Shown here one piece after another: positions 37,304-45,982 of a DNA stretch of 64,000 nucleotides (within the stretch, counting starts at the first letter, position 1; each line of letters begins with the position of its first letter). Location of the stretch: contig JAFEGA010000001.1 of the NCBI GenBank assembly GCA_018240285.1, forward strand, positions 1-64,000. The letters are read 5' to 3'. The stretch comes from Pseudomonadota bacterium. Lineage in GTDB: Bacteria > Pseudomonadota > Gammaproteobacteria > Burkholderiales > Nitrosomonadaceae. The notes under the pieces are model-generated. The model saw only the letters and a program-made list of their open reading frames with translations, had not been told where the DNA came from and searched no databases. The translations under genes and the position numbers were made by a program.

Positions 37304-39205
37304 ATGACATTTAAGACGCGTTTATTCAGTTCGTTGCGCAAACTTTCGCCTCAGCAAGGCGAAGAGATCGCCGTATCTAGCGATGAGTCGCAGCCGGACA
37401 GCGGTGCTGATCTCGGTCAGCAATTTGCATCAGCCGATGAGATCAAACAATTGCTTGATTCCGTTTTCCGCGACCGGTTAAATGCCGAGGATCAGGCGAT
37501 CAAAGAGGCACATAAGCGTATCGAGGCAGAGAGTATCGCAAAAGTAGCTGCAGAAGCGCGTGCTCGTGCTGAAGCCAATGCCAGGATCGCCGCCGAGACA
37601 AGAATCCAGTCTGAGGCGATTGCCACCGATCAAGCCCGGGCGCGGGCCAAGGTTGAAGCGCTGGCTATTAGGGAAGCCAATGCCTGCCGGGAGTTGGAGA
37701 TAAAAGCAAAGTTGCTGGCGGAAGAAAAGATCAAGGCTGAAAAAGCTTTGAATGCTTTATTGGAAGCCAAGATCAAAGCGGAAGCTTCGATTGTTGAAAA
37801 GATGCAGCGGCGGATTGAGCAGGAGGCAGCTGCCTTAGATAAAGCACATGCTGCGGCATTAAAAGAAGCTGAAGCTACCGAGGCTGCCCGGCGTCGAATC
37901 AAAGTAGCGGAAGAAATGCATCTGGCTGCGCAAGCTAGGATTGAAGCGGAAGCCAGTGCAGCGGCACTGGCTCAGGCGCGGATTCAGGAAGCGCAGAGCG
38001 TGATGGCATTGGCCAAGGCGCAAGAAGAAACTGAGCGGCAGGCGATCGAGGAAGTGCAAATCCGTGTTCGGCTGGAAGCGCAAACATTGGCGCAAGTTAC
38101 CCGGCGACTGGAAGTCGAGAAGCAAGCCCGGGAAATGGAGGAAGAAAGGCTGCAAGCAGAAAATGCCGCAGTACAGGCGGCGTATGAGAAAGCTGAAGCG
38201 GAAGCCGCCGCAGCCGCAGAAGCTAGGAAAAGAGCCGAACTGGATTCACAAGCCGCTGTTGCGGCCCGCGATAGAGCCGATGCGGAAAAAGTGGCTGCCG
38301 AGCTGGCCGAATCCATTCTAGCAAAGGAAAATGCGGCCGCTGATGCCATAAAAGCCCGGTTGGCTGCCGAATCCGGGTTGCTGGAAGAAGCCAATCAGCG
38401 AATACAAATTGAAGCGGATGCACTGGCCACGGCTGAAGCTGCCTTGCGTGCTGAAAAAGAAGCTAAGGCCATCGCCAGTGAGAAAAAGAAAGTGGAAGCC
38501 ACTGCTGTCAGAGAGCATCAAAAACACATGAAAGCCGATGAAGAGGCAATTAAAGAAGCCAAAGCACGCGCGGAGGCTGAGAAGGCTGCGCGTGAAGCAG
38601 CAAAAAGCCGTCTGGTGGCTGAGTTGCGGCTAAAAGCGGCGGCAGAGGCGAAAGCGCAAATGGATATCCTTGCGGCCGAAGAAATGAACAATAAAGCAGA
38701 TCTGGAGCAGCGATTGCTAGAAGATGCGGAAATACGCGCTAAAACAATGGCTGCCGCAAAACAGGCGGTGGCCGAGCGGCTAGAGATTGAGCAAAAAATT
38801 ACAGGACTTGCCATTACCCGAGCACAAGCAAAGATTATTGCAACCAATAAAGCCAGAGCACAACTTGAGGCGGAAAAGAATGCAACGAAAATGGCATTAG
38901 AAAAAGCCAGAAAAGAGTCAGCCGCGCTTGTAGCCATGCAAGAGCGCATCGCACTGGAATCTAAAGCGCTAGAAGCTGCATCGGCACGAGAGGCTGTTGA
39001 AACAATGGCAAAAGAAGCTTTGTTCGTGCGTTCCCAGGCGGATAAAGAGGCCACTGCAGCCGCCGCCGCAAGGATCCGGGCAGAAATTGCCGCTGCAGAA
39101 TATTCCCGCAACAGAATGGCCGCTATTAATAAACCCCAGCAGTCAAATATCCTGTTATCAAAAACGGCCATAGAGAATCCGTCTTCTTATCGATCAAAAC
39201 GCTGA
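37304..39205 (+). CDS. Large Ala/Glu/Lys-rich coiled-coil protein
   Basis: A 633-residue protein of very biased composition. Residues about 60-600 are almost entirely Ala, Glu, Lys, Arg and Gln in imperfect heptads (EAKARAEAEKAAREAAKSR type), with no Gly or Pro breaks, predicting a single coiled-coil rod several hundred residues long, about 80 nm if fully helical. No signal peptide or membrane helix is seen. It lies 184 bp after fliR on the same strand, so a role in flagellar positioning or cell envelope is possible but unproven. Superficially like the TolA rod domain; no TolA end domain is present. Confidence 0.8.
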   Translation: MTFKTRLFSSLRKLSPQQGEEIAVSSDESQPDSGADLGQQFASADEIKQLLDSVFRDRLNAEDQAIKEAHKRIEAESIAKVAAEARARAEANARIAAETRIQSEAIATDQARARAKVEALAIREANACRELEIKAKLLAEEKIKAEKALNALLEAKIKAEASIVEKMQRRIEQEAAALDKAHAAALKEAEATEAARRRIKVAEEMHLAAQARIEAEASAAALAQARIQEAQSVMALAKAQEETERQAIEEVQIRVRLEAQTLAQVTRRLEVEKQAREMEEERLQAENAAVQAAYEKAEAEAAAAAEARKRAELDSQAAVAARDRADAEKVAAELAESILAKENAAADAIKARLAAESGLLEEANQRIQIEADALATAEAALRAEKEAKAIASEKKKVEATAVREHQKHMKADEEAIKEAKARAEAEKAAREAAKSRLVAELRLKAAAEAKAQMDILAAEEMNNKADLEQRLLEDAEIRAKTMAAAKQAVAERLEIEQKITGLAITRAQAKIIATNKARAQLEAEKNATKMALEKARKESAALVAMQERIALESKALEAASAREAVETMAKEALFVRSQADKEATAAAAARIRAEIAAAEYSRNRMAAINKPQQSNILLSKTAIENPSSYRSKR

Positions 39206-39620
39206 ATGCATTGAGTGCGGTGACGCGTTGAGATGCTTATCTCATTCAAATATTTCTCTATAGCTTCTTTTCTCAGAAGCTGCTGATTTTCTATTAGCAT
39301 CCTCAAAATGCGTTATTCGTTATAATCCAAAAAAATCAAAAAAGGTATAAAAAAACATGAAATATGCAGATTGTTGTTTTGGTGCAACACCGGCATAATA
39401 TTGCCTTGACAGGGAAAAGCACCTTATATAAGCTGCGGATTGGTCAAATATGACACACTTATATTTAGTAAGCAATGTCAGCGGTAGGCGTTTGAATGAA
39501 AATTTTCCAGCCAGCAAAAAATGCATTATTTAAGATTAAAAATCAGAGCTGGCGCGCTCAACCAGAATTCCTTGCTCATGGAAGCAAGATGACAAGTCCT
39601 ATAACTTCGAGGGGAAGATC
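39206..39620. other. AT-rich intergenic region upstream of the sphingolipid-type cluster
   Basis: A 415-bp gap without a supported gene. A possible promoter is TTGACA at about 39406-39411 followed 15 bp later by TATAAG; the spacing is short, so it is tentative. GAGGGG at about 39610-39615 serves as ribosome-binding site for the TTG start at 39621. Confidence 0.4.
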
Positions 39621-41444
39621 TTGAGTTCGACAATAACCAAGTTGAACGCTCCGCTAACGCAAGCGTTTGATTTTCAGCCTTCAAGCGAGTTGCAGTTAAT
39701 ACCGACGCCTACGCTCAATACATTGGCGCAACAGCTGGCGGGTTTTGATACTTTAACGAGTGCTTTGGAATATGCGGCAGAAGGGGTAACAGGGTATAAC
39801 TTTTATGATGCGAGAGGTAACTTACGTTCGATTCTGCCTTATGGTTTACTTCGGCAGAATGCTCGTATAACAGCTCAGCGCTTGTCGGGTTTTAATTTGC
39901 CTCGCGGTAGTAGAGTTGCAATCGTTGCGGATACTTCGCCAGAGTTTGTCGAGTTATTTTTTGCATGCCGCTACGCGGGATTGGTGCCTTTTGCGATGCC
40001 GATTCCCGTTAATCTCGGCAGTCATGCGATTTATGTCCAGCAGTTGAGAGGTATGCTTGAAAGCAGTCAGGCGAGTATTGCTTTGGCAAATATTGATTAT
40101 ATTGGTTTTTTGGAGGAAGCTGCTGCAGGTGTACGTCATATCGCATGGGTAGGGACTCCTGCAAAGCTGAGTGAGCTACCAATACTGGATGTAGAATTAA
40201 AATCCAATCATCCTGATGAGACTGCATACTTGCAATTCACTTCGGGCAGTACGCGTACGCCGAGAGGAGTAGTTATTACCGAGCGGGCATTGATGTGCAA
40301 TTTGCAAGGTATAGTGCGTAACGGTCTGGAAATAAAGCCGGATGATCGCTCAGCATCATGGTTACCCTTTTATCATGATATGGGGTTGGTTGGATTGGTA
40401 CTGGCGCCTATGGTTGCGCAAATTTCTGTTGATTATTTAGCAACGCGTGATTTTGCGATTCGCCCATTGCAATGGTTGCGCTTAATTAGCCGTAATCGTT
40501 GTTCCGTTGCATTTAGTCAACCTTTTGGACTTAAGCTTTGCACTCTTCGTGTGAGAGAATCTGATCTTAAGGAACTGGATCTAAGTTGCTGGCGAGCAGC
40601 TGGTATCGGTGCTGAAATGATTCGACCTGAGACCCTGAGAAATTTTGCAGAAAAATTTGCATCAGCAGGCTTTGATGAGAATGCTTTTTTACCTTGCTAT
40701 GGCCTTGCAGAATCAACGCTTGCGGTAACTTTTTCAAAGATTGGGAGAGGATGCAAAAGTATACAGGTCGATAGTAAAACACTAATCGATAAGAGAATGG
40801 CTGCTAGATTGCAAGCTGATGGGCGTAAACAAAATGAGTTTGTGAATTGCGGTCGTCCATTACCTGGGCACATCGTAAAGATAGTTGATGAGAATGGTCA
40901 GCAATTATCAGAAATGATGGTCGGTAGTGTTCTGGTGCATGGTGATAGTGTGATGACTGGTTATTATAATAATCCGGAAGAAACCAATAAGGCCCTTAAG
41001 TCAGGTAATTGGTTGGATACTGGTGATATTGGATTTTTGTTTGAAGGTGATTTGTTTATCACTGGACGCCGCACTGATGTCATCATCGTGAACGGCCGGA
41101 ATATTCGCGCGCAAGATATTGAAGAGCTGGCCGAACAGCAACCGGAAGTTAGATCGCGAGAAGCTTCTGCATTTGGAGTCAATGATGAGGATGGTACTAC
41201 GACGATTGTACTGGTTATCGAATGTAGACTCACATCTGTGGCAGAGCGCCAATCGTTAATCATCAGACTGCAGCAGCTTGTTTATATGGCTTTTGGGGTT
41301 AATTGTGTAGTAGAACTGGTACCGCCGCATACTTTACCTCGGACGTCATCTGGGAAACTTTCACGTTTCGCAGCTAGACAAGGCTATATTCAGAGAACAA
41401 ATCTAACGGGTCAACTGTCTTTCGTAGAATCGGGTGATAGATAG
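39621..41444 (+). CDS. Fatty acyl-AMP ligase / acyl-ACP synthetase (AcsR-like)
   Basis: Activates a fatty acid with ATP and loads it on an acyl carrier protein. 607 residues from a TTG start with GAGGGG upstream. Adenylation motifs: FTSGSTRTPRG (206-216), SWLPFYHDMGLVG, CYGLAESTLAVTF, WLDTGDIGF, and ITGRRTDVIIVNGRN. The HDMGL and compact C-terminal domain are characteristic of the FAAL subgroup rather than acyl-CoA synthetases. Followed by an epimerase (11-bp overlap), an ACP and a serine-palmitoyltransferase-like gene, the layout of Caulobacter acsR-cerR-acpR-spt. DNA here is noticeably more AT-rich than the flagellar genes. Confidence 0.85.
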   Translation: MSSTITKLNAPLTQAFDFQPSSELQLIPTPTLNTLAQQLAGFDTLTSALEYAAEGVTGYNFYDARGNLRSILPYGLLRQNARITAQRLSGFNLPRGSRVAIVADTSPEFVELFFACRYAGLVPFAMPIPVNLGSHAIYVQQLRGMLESSQASIALANIDYIGFLEEAAAGVRHIAWVGTPAKLSELPILDVELKSNHPDETAYLQFTSGSTRTPRGVVITERALMCNLQGIVRNGLEIKPDDRSASWLPFYHDMGLVGLVLAPMVAQISVDYLATRDFAIRPLQWLRLISRNRCSVAFSQPFGLKLCTLRVRESDLKELDLSCWRAAGIGAEMIRPETLRNFAEKFASAGFDENAFLPCYGLAESTLAVTFSKIGRGCKSIQVDSKTLIDKRMAARLQADGRKQNEFVNCGRPLPGHIVKIVDENGQQLSEMMVGSVLVHGDSVMTGYYNNPEETNKALKSGNWLDTGDIGFLFEGDLFITGRRTDVIIVNGRNIRAQDIEELAEQQPEVRSREASAFGVNDEDGTTTIVLVIECRLTSVAERQSLIIRLQQLVYMAFGVNCVVELVPPHTLPRTSSGKLSRFAARQGYIQRTNLTGQLSFVESGDR

Positions 41445-42363
41445 CACAAAGGCCAAAATTGTAGCTGTAACAGGAGCTACTGGTTTTATTGGTCATGTGC
41501 TGGTACAAAAGCTGATTCAAAATGGATGGTTTGTTCGTGCGTTAACTCGGATTAGCCGTTCGTCGAATAGTAAATCTCTGCAGTGGATTCAAGGTGATTT
41601 AAACAATTTAACGGCGCTGCGTCATTTAATTGATGATGCAGCGTTTGTTGTTCATTGTGCTGCAACAGTTAGGGGCGGTTCTTTTCAAGAGTTTTCAGAC
41701 ACAAATATTAAAGGCACTAAAAATCTTTTATGTGCCATAACGCAAAAAAAACAACCCCCGCGCTTTCTATTAATTTCATCGTTAGCTGCCCGTCAGCCAG
41801 AGCTGTCATGGTATGCGCAAAGTAAATACTTGTCTGAGCAGGAGCTCATTGGAACTTTAGATCCGTTGCAATGGACTATATTCCGGCCGACAGCTGTTTA
41901 TGGCCCTGGTGATAAAGAGATGAGGCCACTCTTTCAGGCAATGCGGCACGGCCTGCTCCCTGTTGTGGGAAAGGTCAGTAACCGGTTCGGGTTAATTCAT
42001 GTCTACGATTTAGTTGCTGCAATCGAAGCTTGGTTGTCAGCAAAGCAAAATATCCAGGGTATTTTTGAACTGGATGATGGTACACCAGGTGGTTACAGCT
42101 ATCAGGGTTTAACAGAATTAGCGCAACAAGTTTGGAAGCGTCCAGTTCATTGCGTCGCAATTCCGGATCCGCTAATTCGAGGCATTGCTTCGGCAAATCT
42201 TTGGCTTGCTCGATTATTTCATTATTCTCCTATGTTGATCCCAGGAAAAGTGAATGAGCTACAACATCCTGATTGGGTATGTGATAATGCGCCCTTAATC
42301 CATGAACTTCCCGGATGGCATCCGAGTATTCGTTTACAAGATGTGCTATCTGAAGTAATCTAA
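41434..42363 (+). CDS. NAD-dependent epimerase/dehydratase (CerR-like)
   Basis: A 309-residue extended short-chain dehydrogenase with GTG start, overlapping the ligase by 11 bp. The Rossmann motif is TGATGFIG (about residues 12-19); the catalytic triad region shows ISSLAA followed by SWYAQSKYLSE with YxxxK. The C-terminus has PGKVNELQHPDWVC. In Caulobacter the equivalent gene, CerR, reduces 3-keto-ceramide in sphingolipid synthesis; the same placement here supports that role. An alternative is HpnA-type sugar epimerase, but the neighbours argue against it. Confidence 0.8.
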   Translation: MIDSTKAKIVAVTGATGFIGHVLVQKLIQNGWFVRALTRISRSSNSKSLQWIQGDLNNLTALRHLIDDAAFVVHCAATVRGGSFQEFSDTNIKGTKNLLCAITQKKQPPRFLLISSLAARQPELSWYAQSKYLSEQELIGTLDPLQWTIFRPTAVYGPGDKEMRPLFQAMRHGLLPVVGKVSNRFGLIHVYDLVAAIEAWLSAKQNIQGIFELDDGTPGGYSYQGLTELAQQVWKRPVHCVAIPDPLIRGIASANLWLARLFHYSPMLIPGKVNELQHPDWVCDNAPLIHELPGWHPSIRLQDVLSEVI

Positions 42364-42392
42364 CTTCAAAATTTAACCACGCCGAATTATTT

Positions 42393-42647
42393 ATGACCGA
42401 TAGTAATTACGATGAAATTATGCAGTTACTCTGCGATCGCCTAAGTAGTTTAACCAATTCTAGTGCGCAGATTTCCCCTGAAACAAATCTAATTAGCCAA
42501 TTATCGATCGATTCGATAAAACTTCTCAATCTGATCATGGAAGTAGAGGATGCTTTTGATATTTCAATTCCGATCAACGCCTTGGCCGATGTTCAGACTG
42601 TGCGTGAATTGGTCGATTTGGTGCATAAAATTAAATCAGCATCATAA
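42393..42647 (+). CDS. Acyl carrier protein (AcpR-like)
   Basis: An 84-residue ACP with the phosphopantetheine attachment serine at S41 in LSIDSIKLLNL. The acidic helix II (MEVEDAFDISI) is standard. Dedicated to this pathway by position: it lies between the epimerase (29-bp gap) and the aminotransferase-fold enzyme, whose ATG overlaps its stop by 1 base (TAATG). The specific partner is likely the preceding ligase. Confidence 0.92.
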   Translation: MTDSNYDEIMQLLCDRLSSLTNSSAQISPETNLISQLSIDSIKLLNLIMEVEDAFDISIPINALADVQTVRELVDLVHKIKSAS

Positions 42648-43840
42648 TGAATTTATTAGAGAAAATTGATGCAGCTGCTGCTGCAAGAAAAGCGCTTTTG
42701 CCGAATGGCGTGGGTGCATTTGGCATTCCGATCGAAGAAGTTTATTCCGCAACCGAAGCAAAAATCGGCGATCGCCGCGTACTTCTGCTGGGGACAAACA
42801 ATTATCTGGGGCTAACTTTCGCCCCTGAGTGCATTCAAGCAGCCCATGAAGCCATAGACAAAGAAGGGACGGGAACCACAGGTTCGCGAATGGCTAACGG
42901 CAGCTACTTCGGTCATCGCGCGCTCGAAAAAGAATTCGCCGATTTTTATCAATGTAGTTCCAGCATTGTATTTACAACCGGTTATCAAGCTAACTTGGGT
43001 ACGATTTCCGGTCTGGTCGGCCCGGGGGATACGGTATTGATCGATGGTGATTCGCACGCGAGCATTTACGATGGTTGTATTCTCAGCGGTGCGGATATCA
43101 TTCGTTTCAAACACAATGACGTAGCCGATATGGAAAAGCGGCTGCGCCGCTTAGGCAGTCGTGTCGAAACGACATTAGTTATCGCTGAAGGGATTTATAG
43201 CATGCTGGGTGACCAGGCGCCTTTGGCGGAAATCGTTAAATTAAAAAATCAGTATGGTTGCATTTTGCTTCTTGACGAAGCACATTCGCTAGGTGTGCTT
43301 GGCGAAACCGGTCAAGGTCTTGTTGAAAAGACAGGATTATTGCAAGAAGTCGATTTCATAACCGGTACTTTCAGCAAAAGCCTATGCAGTATTGGCGGAT
43401 TTTGTGTGAGCAACCACCCGCAGCTTGAGCAGCTGCGCTACATCAGTCATCCTTATATTTTTACAGCATCGCCTTCTCCCGCAACGATTGCATCGACCCG
43501 CGCGGCGTTGGAATTGTTGCGTAAAGGCAGTCACTTGCGCAAACAATTATGGAATAACTGCACGCAATTGTATTCAGCACTCAAGGAAGCCGGCTATGTT
43601 CTTGGTCCGGATCCCGGGCCGGTCATCGCCGCTGTTGTGGATACACCGCAACAAGCGCTTTTATTGTGGCAACAGTTGCTCGAGCATAATATTTATGTGA
43701 ATTTGATTTTGCCGCCTGCTGCACCCGAAGGCAAATCACTGGTGCGATGCAGCGTAAACGCCGCCCATACTGAAGACCAGATCCGCTATGTGGGCGATAC
43801 TTTTGCCAAGTTATACAGCGTAATCAGTTCACATTCATAA
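42647..43840 (+). CDS. Serine palmitoyltransferase-like alpha-oxoamine synthase (Spt-like)
   Basis: PLP enzyme that condenses an amino acid with an acyl thioester, releasing CO2. 397 residues. The PLP lysine is K244 in TGTFSKSLCSIGG; other marks are GTNNYLGLT, GTGTTGSRMANG, FTTGYQANLGT, and DEAHSLGVLG. Family members (Spt, AONS/BioF, Kbl, HemA) are hard to tell apart by eye. With its own ligase, ACP and CerR-like reductase it is best read as serine palmitoyltransferase, first step of sphingoid-base synthesis, using acyl-ACP. Base composition is more GC-rich than the two upstream genes. Confidence 0.85.
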   Translation: MNLLEKIDAAAAARKALLPNGVGAFGIPIEEVYSATEAKIGDRRVLLLGTNNYLGLTFAPECIQAAHEAIDKEGTGTTGSRMANGSYFGHRALEKEFADFYQCSSSIVFTTGYQANLGTISGLVGPGDTVLIDGDSHASIYDGCILSGADIIRFKHNDVADMEKRLRRLGSRVETTLVIAEGIYSMLGDQAPLAEIVKLKNQYGCILLLDEAHSLGVLGETGQGLVEKTGLLQEVDFITGTFSKSLCSIGGFCVSNHPQLEQLRYISHPYIFTASPSPATIASTRAALELLRKGSHLRKQLWNNCTQLYSALKEAGYVLGPDPGPVIAAVVDTPQQALLLWQQLLEHNIYVNLILPPAAPEGKSLVRCSVNAAHTEDQIRYVGDTFAKLYSVISSHS

Positions 43841-43961
43841 GCTTCTGAAATTTTGATAGAGTAACTGTAATTCTCATTCACCAATCAAGAGAACTTCTAA
43901 AAGCATCGGGTTTTTTATGAACGGCCAGACTTAGGTTTTGCTCGTTATTCAGGATACTTCT

Positions 43962-44618
43962 ATGAAGATAGCGCGGATATTAGTCTTTGCATTTTTGTTT
44001 TTGTTATTGCAGAGCAATGTCTCTGCGCTAAATATTACTTACGAAGGGTTTGAGTGTCAGAGTGCTATCGATACAGAAGACCCGACCCAGAACAGCGCAG
44101 TATCAGTCCAAAGCAGATTTGAAGTCATACAAGAAACCGGCGGTGGAGTGTACCGATTGAGCTTAACTGGTGGTATTCCTCGTTTTGTCGATGGCGATAG
44201 CACTGTTTGCATCGATAAAGCCACGGCAATCGGGTATTCCGGAATTCCCGAAATTGATGGCTTGCCGCAATTATTAGACTCAATTGACGCGACAGCTTAT
44301 TTTAATGGACAGGAGTTAATCATTGTCATCAGTTCAATGCTTACCGACTTGAGTGCAGCGAGATATCCCTTTTCAGTATTCAGTACAAGTCTCACATTTA
44401 CTTTCACCAATACATTAATTTTCAGATTTAATCCTCTAACATCCTCGTTTAGTTTAACTAAGCTGTTTCGTAACCGAGGATTTACACAAACAAGAGGGTC
44501 AACAAATTCATCCATACCCTTTCTTGAAACGGTTTTGCCATCATTCAACAAGGAAGTGCGAGATGAGCCAAGGATTTTGACCCCACTCGCCGCTATTGAA
44601 TATAAATTGGAGAAGTAA
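43962..44618 (+). CDS. Exported hypothetical protein
   Basis: A 219-residue protein with a clear signal peptide (MKIARILVFAFLFLLLQSNVSA). I use ATG 43962; a TTG at 43938 in frame would only add eight residues. The mature part is rich in beta-prone and Ser/Thr/Phe residues with three cysteines (two early, ECQ and VCID), and no motif I recognise. It lies 121 bp after the sphingolipid-type cluster on the same strand; a link is possible but not shown. Confidence 0.7.
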   Translation: MKIARILVFAFLFLLLQSNVSALNITYEGFECQSAIDTEDPTQNSAVSVQSRFEVIQETGGGVYRLSLTGGIPRFVDGDSTVCIDKATAIGYSGIPEIDGLPQLLDSIDATAYFNGQELIIVISSMLTDLSAARYPFSVFSTSLTFTFTNTLIFRFNPLTSSFSLTKLFRNRGFTQTRGSTNSSIPFLETVLPSFNKEVRDEPRILTPLAAIEYKLEK

Positions 44619-45018
44619 CTTTCTTCAGCAATGAATTAATCTAGTCGATAAACATCGGAGTTAAAGATCGGGGGCGATTTTTTAGCGCTGGCAAACGCAA
44701 TGGATCGCTTGTGTAAACAATTATCCGATGAAATTTCCATCAAAATACAGTCGCGCTTGTTGACAATTTAACGCGCCATCGCCATCGCTGCTTCTTAATT
44801 AACTTATTCAGATTGCGTTATGTTGAGAAAAGTGTGATAGTTCACATCGCAACATTATAAGTTAGTCCGATAACAACAAATAAAATCAAATATGTTGCTG
44901 TAGCTTCGGGGACTAATTGGGTAAGGCAATGAAGTTAAATGAGTTTGTCATTAGAGTGCGCACTTGGTGCAGATTTGATGGCTTTTAAAATATATATTAT
45001 TTACTTTGGAGGGTAGCA
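44619..45018. other. Intergenic region without supported gene
   Basis: A 400-bp AT-rich stretch. I see no RNA gene, repeat or convincing terminator. The GGAGGG at 45007-45012 is the ribosome-binding site of the following lipoprotein gene. Confidence 0.4.
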
Positions 45019-45537
45019 ATGAAATTTAGTAAGATCAGCAAAGTAGTGGCTTATACTATTCTTTTGTTATCAGTCGGATTGTTGATTGGCTGTAAGCCGA
45101 TTTTTGAAAAGAAACCGCTTCCTAAAGAAAACAAAGATGCAGCAGCACCTGCGGCAGCTCCAGCAGAACCTGCGCCTGCACCAGCGGCAGCCCCAGCCCC
45201 TGCTCCCGCAGCTCCAGCCGCAACCCCAGCTGAACCGGCAGCCAAGGTTGAAGACGTGCAAAGTATACAAAGCATAGAATCAGCAACATCAGCTCAAGCT
45301 GGGCAATCTGCTGCTGCAGCACAACCCGATGATGGCGATGATGTGGTAAAAATGACACCAGCAATCATGCGGAAAGTGCAACAAGCACTCGTTAATGCGG
45401 GACTTAATCCAGGACCGGTAGATGGTGTCAGTGGCGCTAAAACAGTTGCAGCTATTGAGAGCTTCCAAAAACAAAATAACATACCAACCGGTAAAGTGAC
45501 TAAAAGAACGCTGCGTGCATTGGGCGTAGATTTCTAA
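45019..45537 (+). CDS. Lipoprotein with Ala-Pro linker and peptidoglycan-binding domain
   Basis: A 172-residue outer-envelope protein. The signal sequence ends in a lipobox LLIGC (about residues 22-26), so the mature N-terminus is a lipidated cysteine. An Ala/Pro-rich linker (about 42-78, PAAAPAEPAPAPA type) leads to a C-terminal PG_binding_1 domain (about 112-172) with VQQALVNAGLNPGPVDGVSG and ESFQKQNNIPTGKVTKRTL. It probably tethers the outer membrane to peptidoglycan. GGAGGG precedes the start. Confidence 0.88.
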   Translation: MKFSKISKVVAYTILLLSVGLLIGCKPIFEKKPLPKENKDAAAPAAAPAEPAPAPAAAPAPAPAAPAATPAEPAAKVEDVQSIQSIESATSAQAGQSAAAAQPDDGDDVVKMTPAIMRKVQQALVNAGLNPGPVDGVSGAKTVAAIESFQKQNNIPTGKVTKRTLRALGVDF

Positions 45538-45557
45538 ATAGTCATTGTATTTTTTTG

Positions 45558-45592
45558 ATGCGCCAAGAACCAATCAATGATTCTTGGCGCAT
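45558..45592 (+). terminator. Hairpin after the lipoprotein gene
   Basis: A perfect 12-bp stem (ATGCGCCAAGAA / TTCTTGGCGCAT) with an 11-base loop, 20 bp after the lipoprotein stop. Only a short T-run follows; a T6 tract lies before the left arm, so it may also work on the minus strand. Confidence 0.65.
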
Positions 45593-45744
45593 TTCACCAG
45601 GTAGAAATTCCCAGTTTTAGGTTGTTTATCTCTCTTGTAATACTAACGCTACTGCTTAATTTCCTCGGTTTATTAAAAATATTTGCTATAGGAAGATTCA
45701 TGTTCTATAGTTGAATATAAAATCCGGTTTCATAGCTTTTTCAG

Positions 45745-45785
45745 GCAATTATCGATATTGTGATAGGGATAATATCGATAATTGC
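45745..45785. promoter_or_regulatory. Perfect 15-bp inverted repeat upstream of hpnH
   Basis: GCAATTATCGATATT at 45745-45759 is exactly mirrored at 45771-45785, separated by 11 bases. It lies about 200 bp before hpnH and is not followed by T residues, so it is more likely an operator or cruciform-type site than a terminator. Nothing else is supported in the rest of this gap. Confidence 0.5.
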
Positions 45786-45982
45786 TGGTTGTGAAAATCT
45801 ACTTTGGTGTTTAATTCTGAGCATATAAATGGGTTTCGCTATATAAAATAAAATAGATCGATTACATATGATGCAGTATCGTACGGATAAAATTTGAGTT
45901 GATAATGCGATTGGCTTTGTTAAATTCGCCAGGAAGCATTAGTTATTAATTTGCTTGTGAAGTATTTTGGGAGGTTTTGCGC

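Noticed and set aside
38518..39171. 217-residue Ser/Ala-rich minus-strand frame opposite the coiled-coil gene
   Set aside because: Mirror of Ala/Glu-rich codons; the plus-strand frame has proper heptads and start.
41434..42363. HpnA (hopanoid sugar epimerase) for the epimerase gene
   Set aside because: Neighbours are acyl-AMP ligase, ACP and Spt-like genes, which support CerR; not formally excluded.
45150..45240. Microsatellite in the lipoprotein gene
   Set aside because: The Ala-Pro repeat uses varied codons and is a normal envelope linker.
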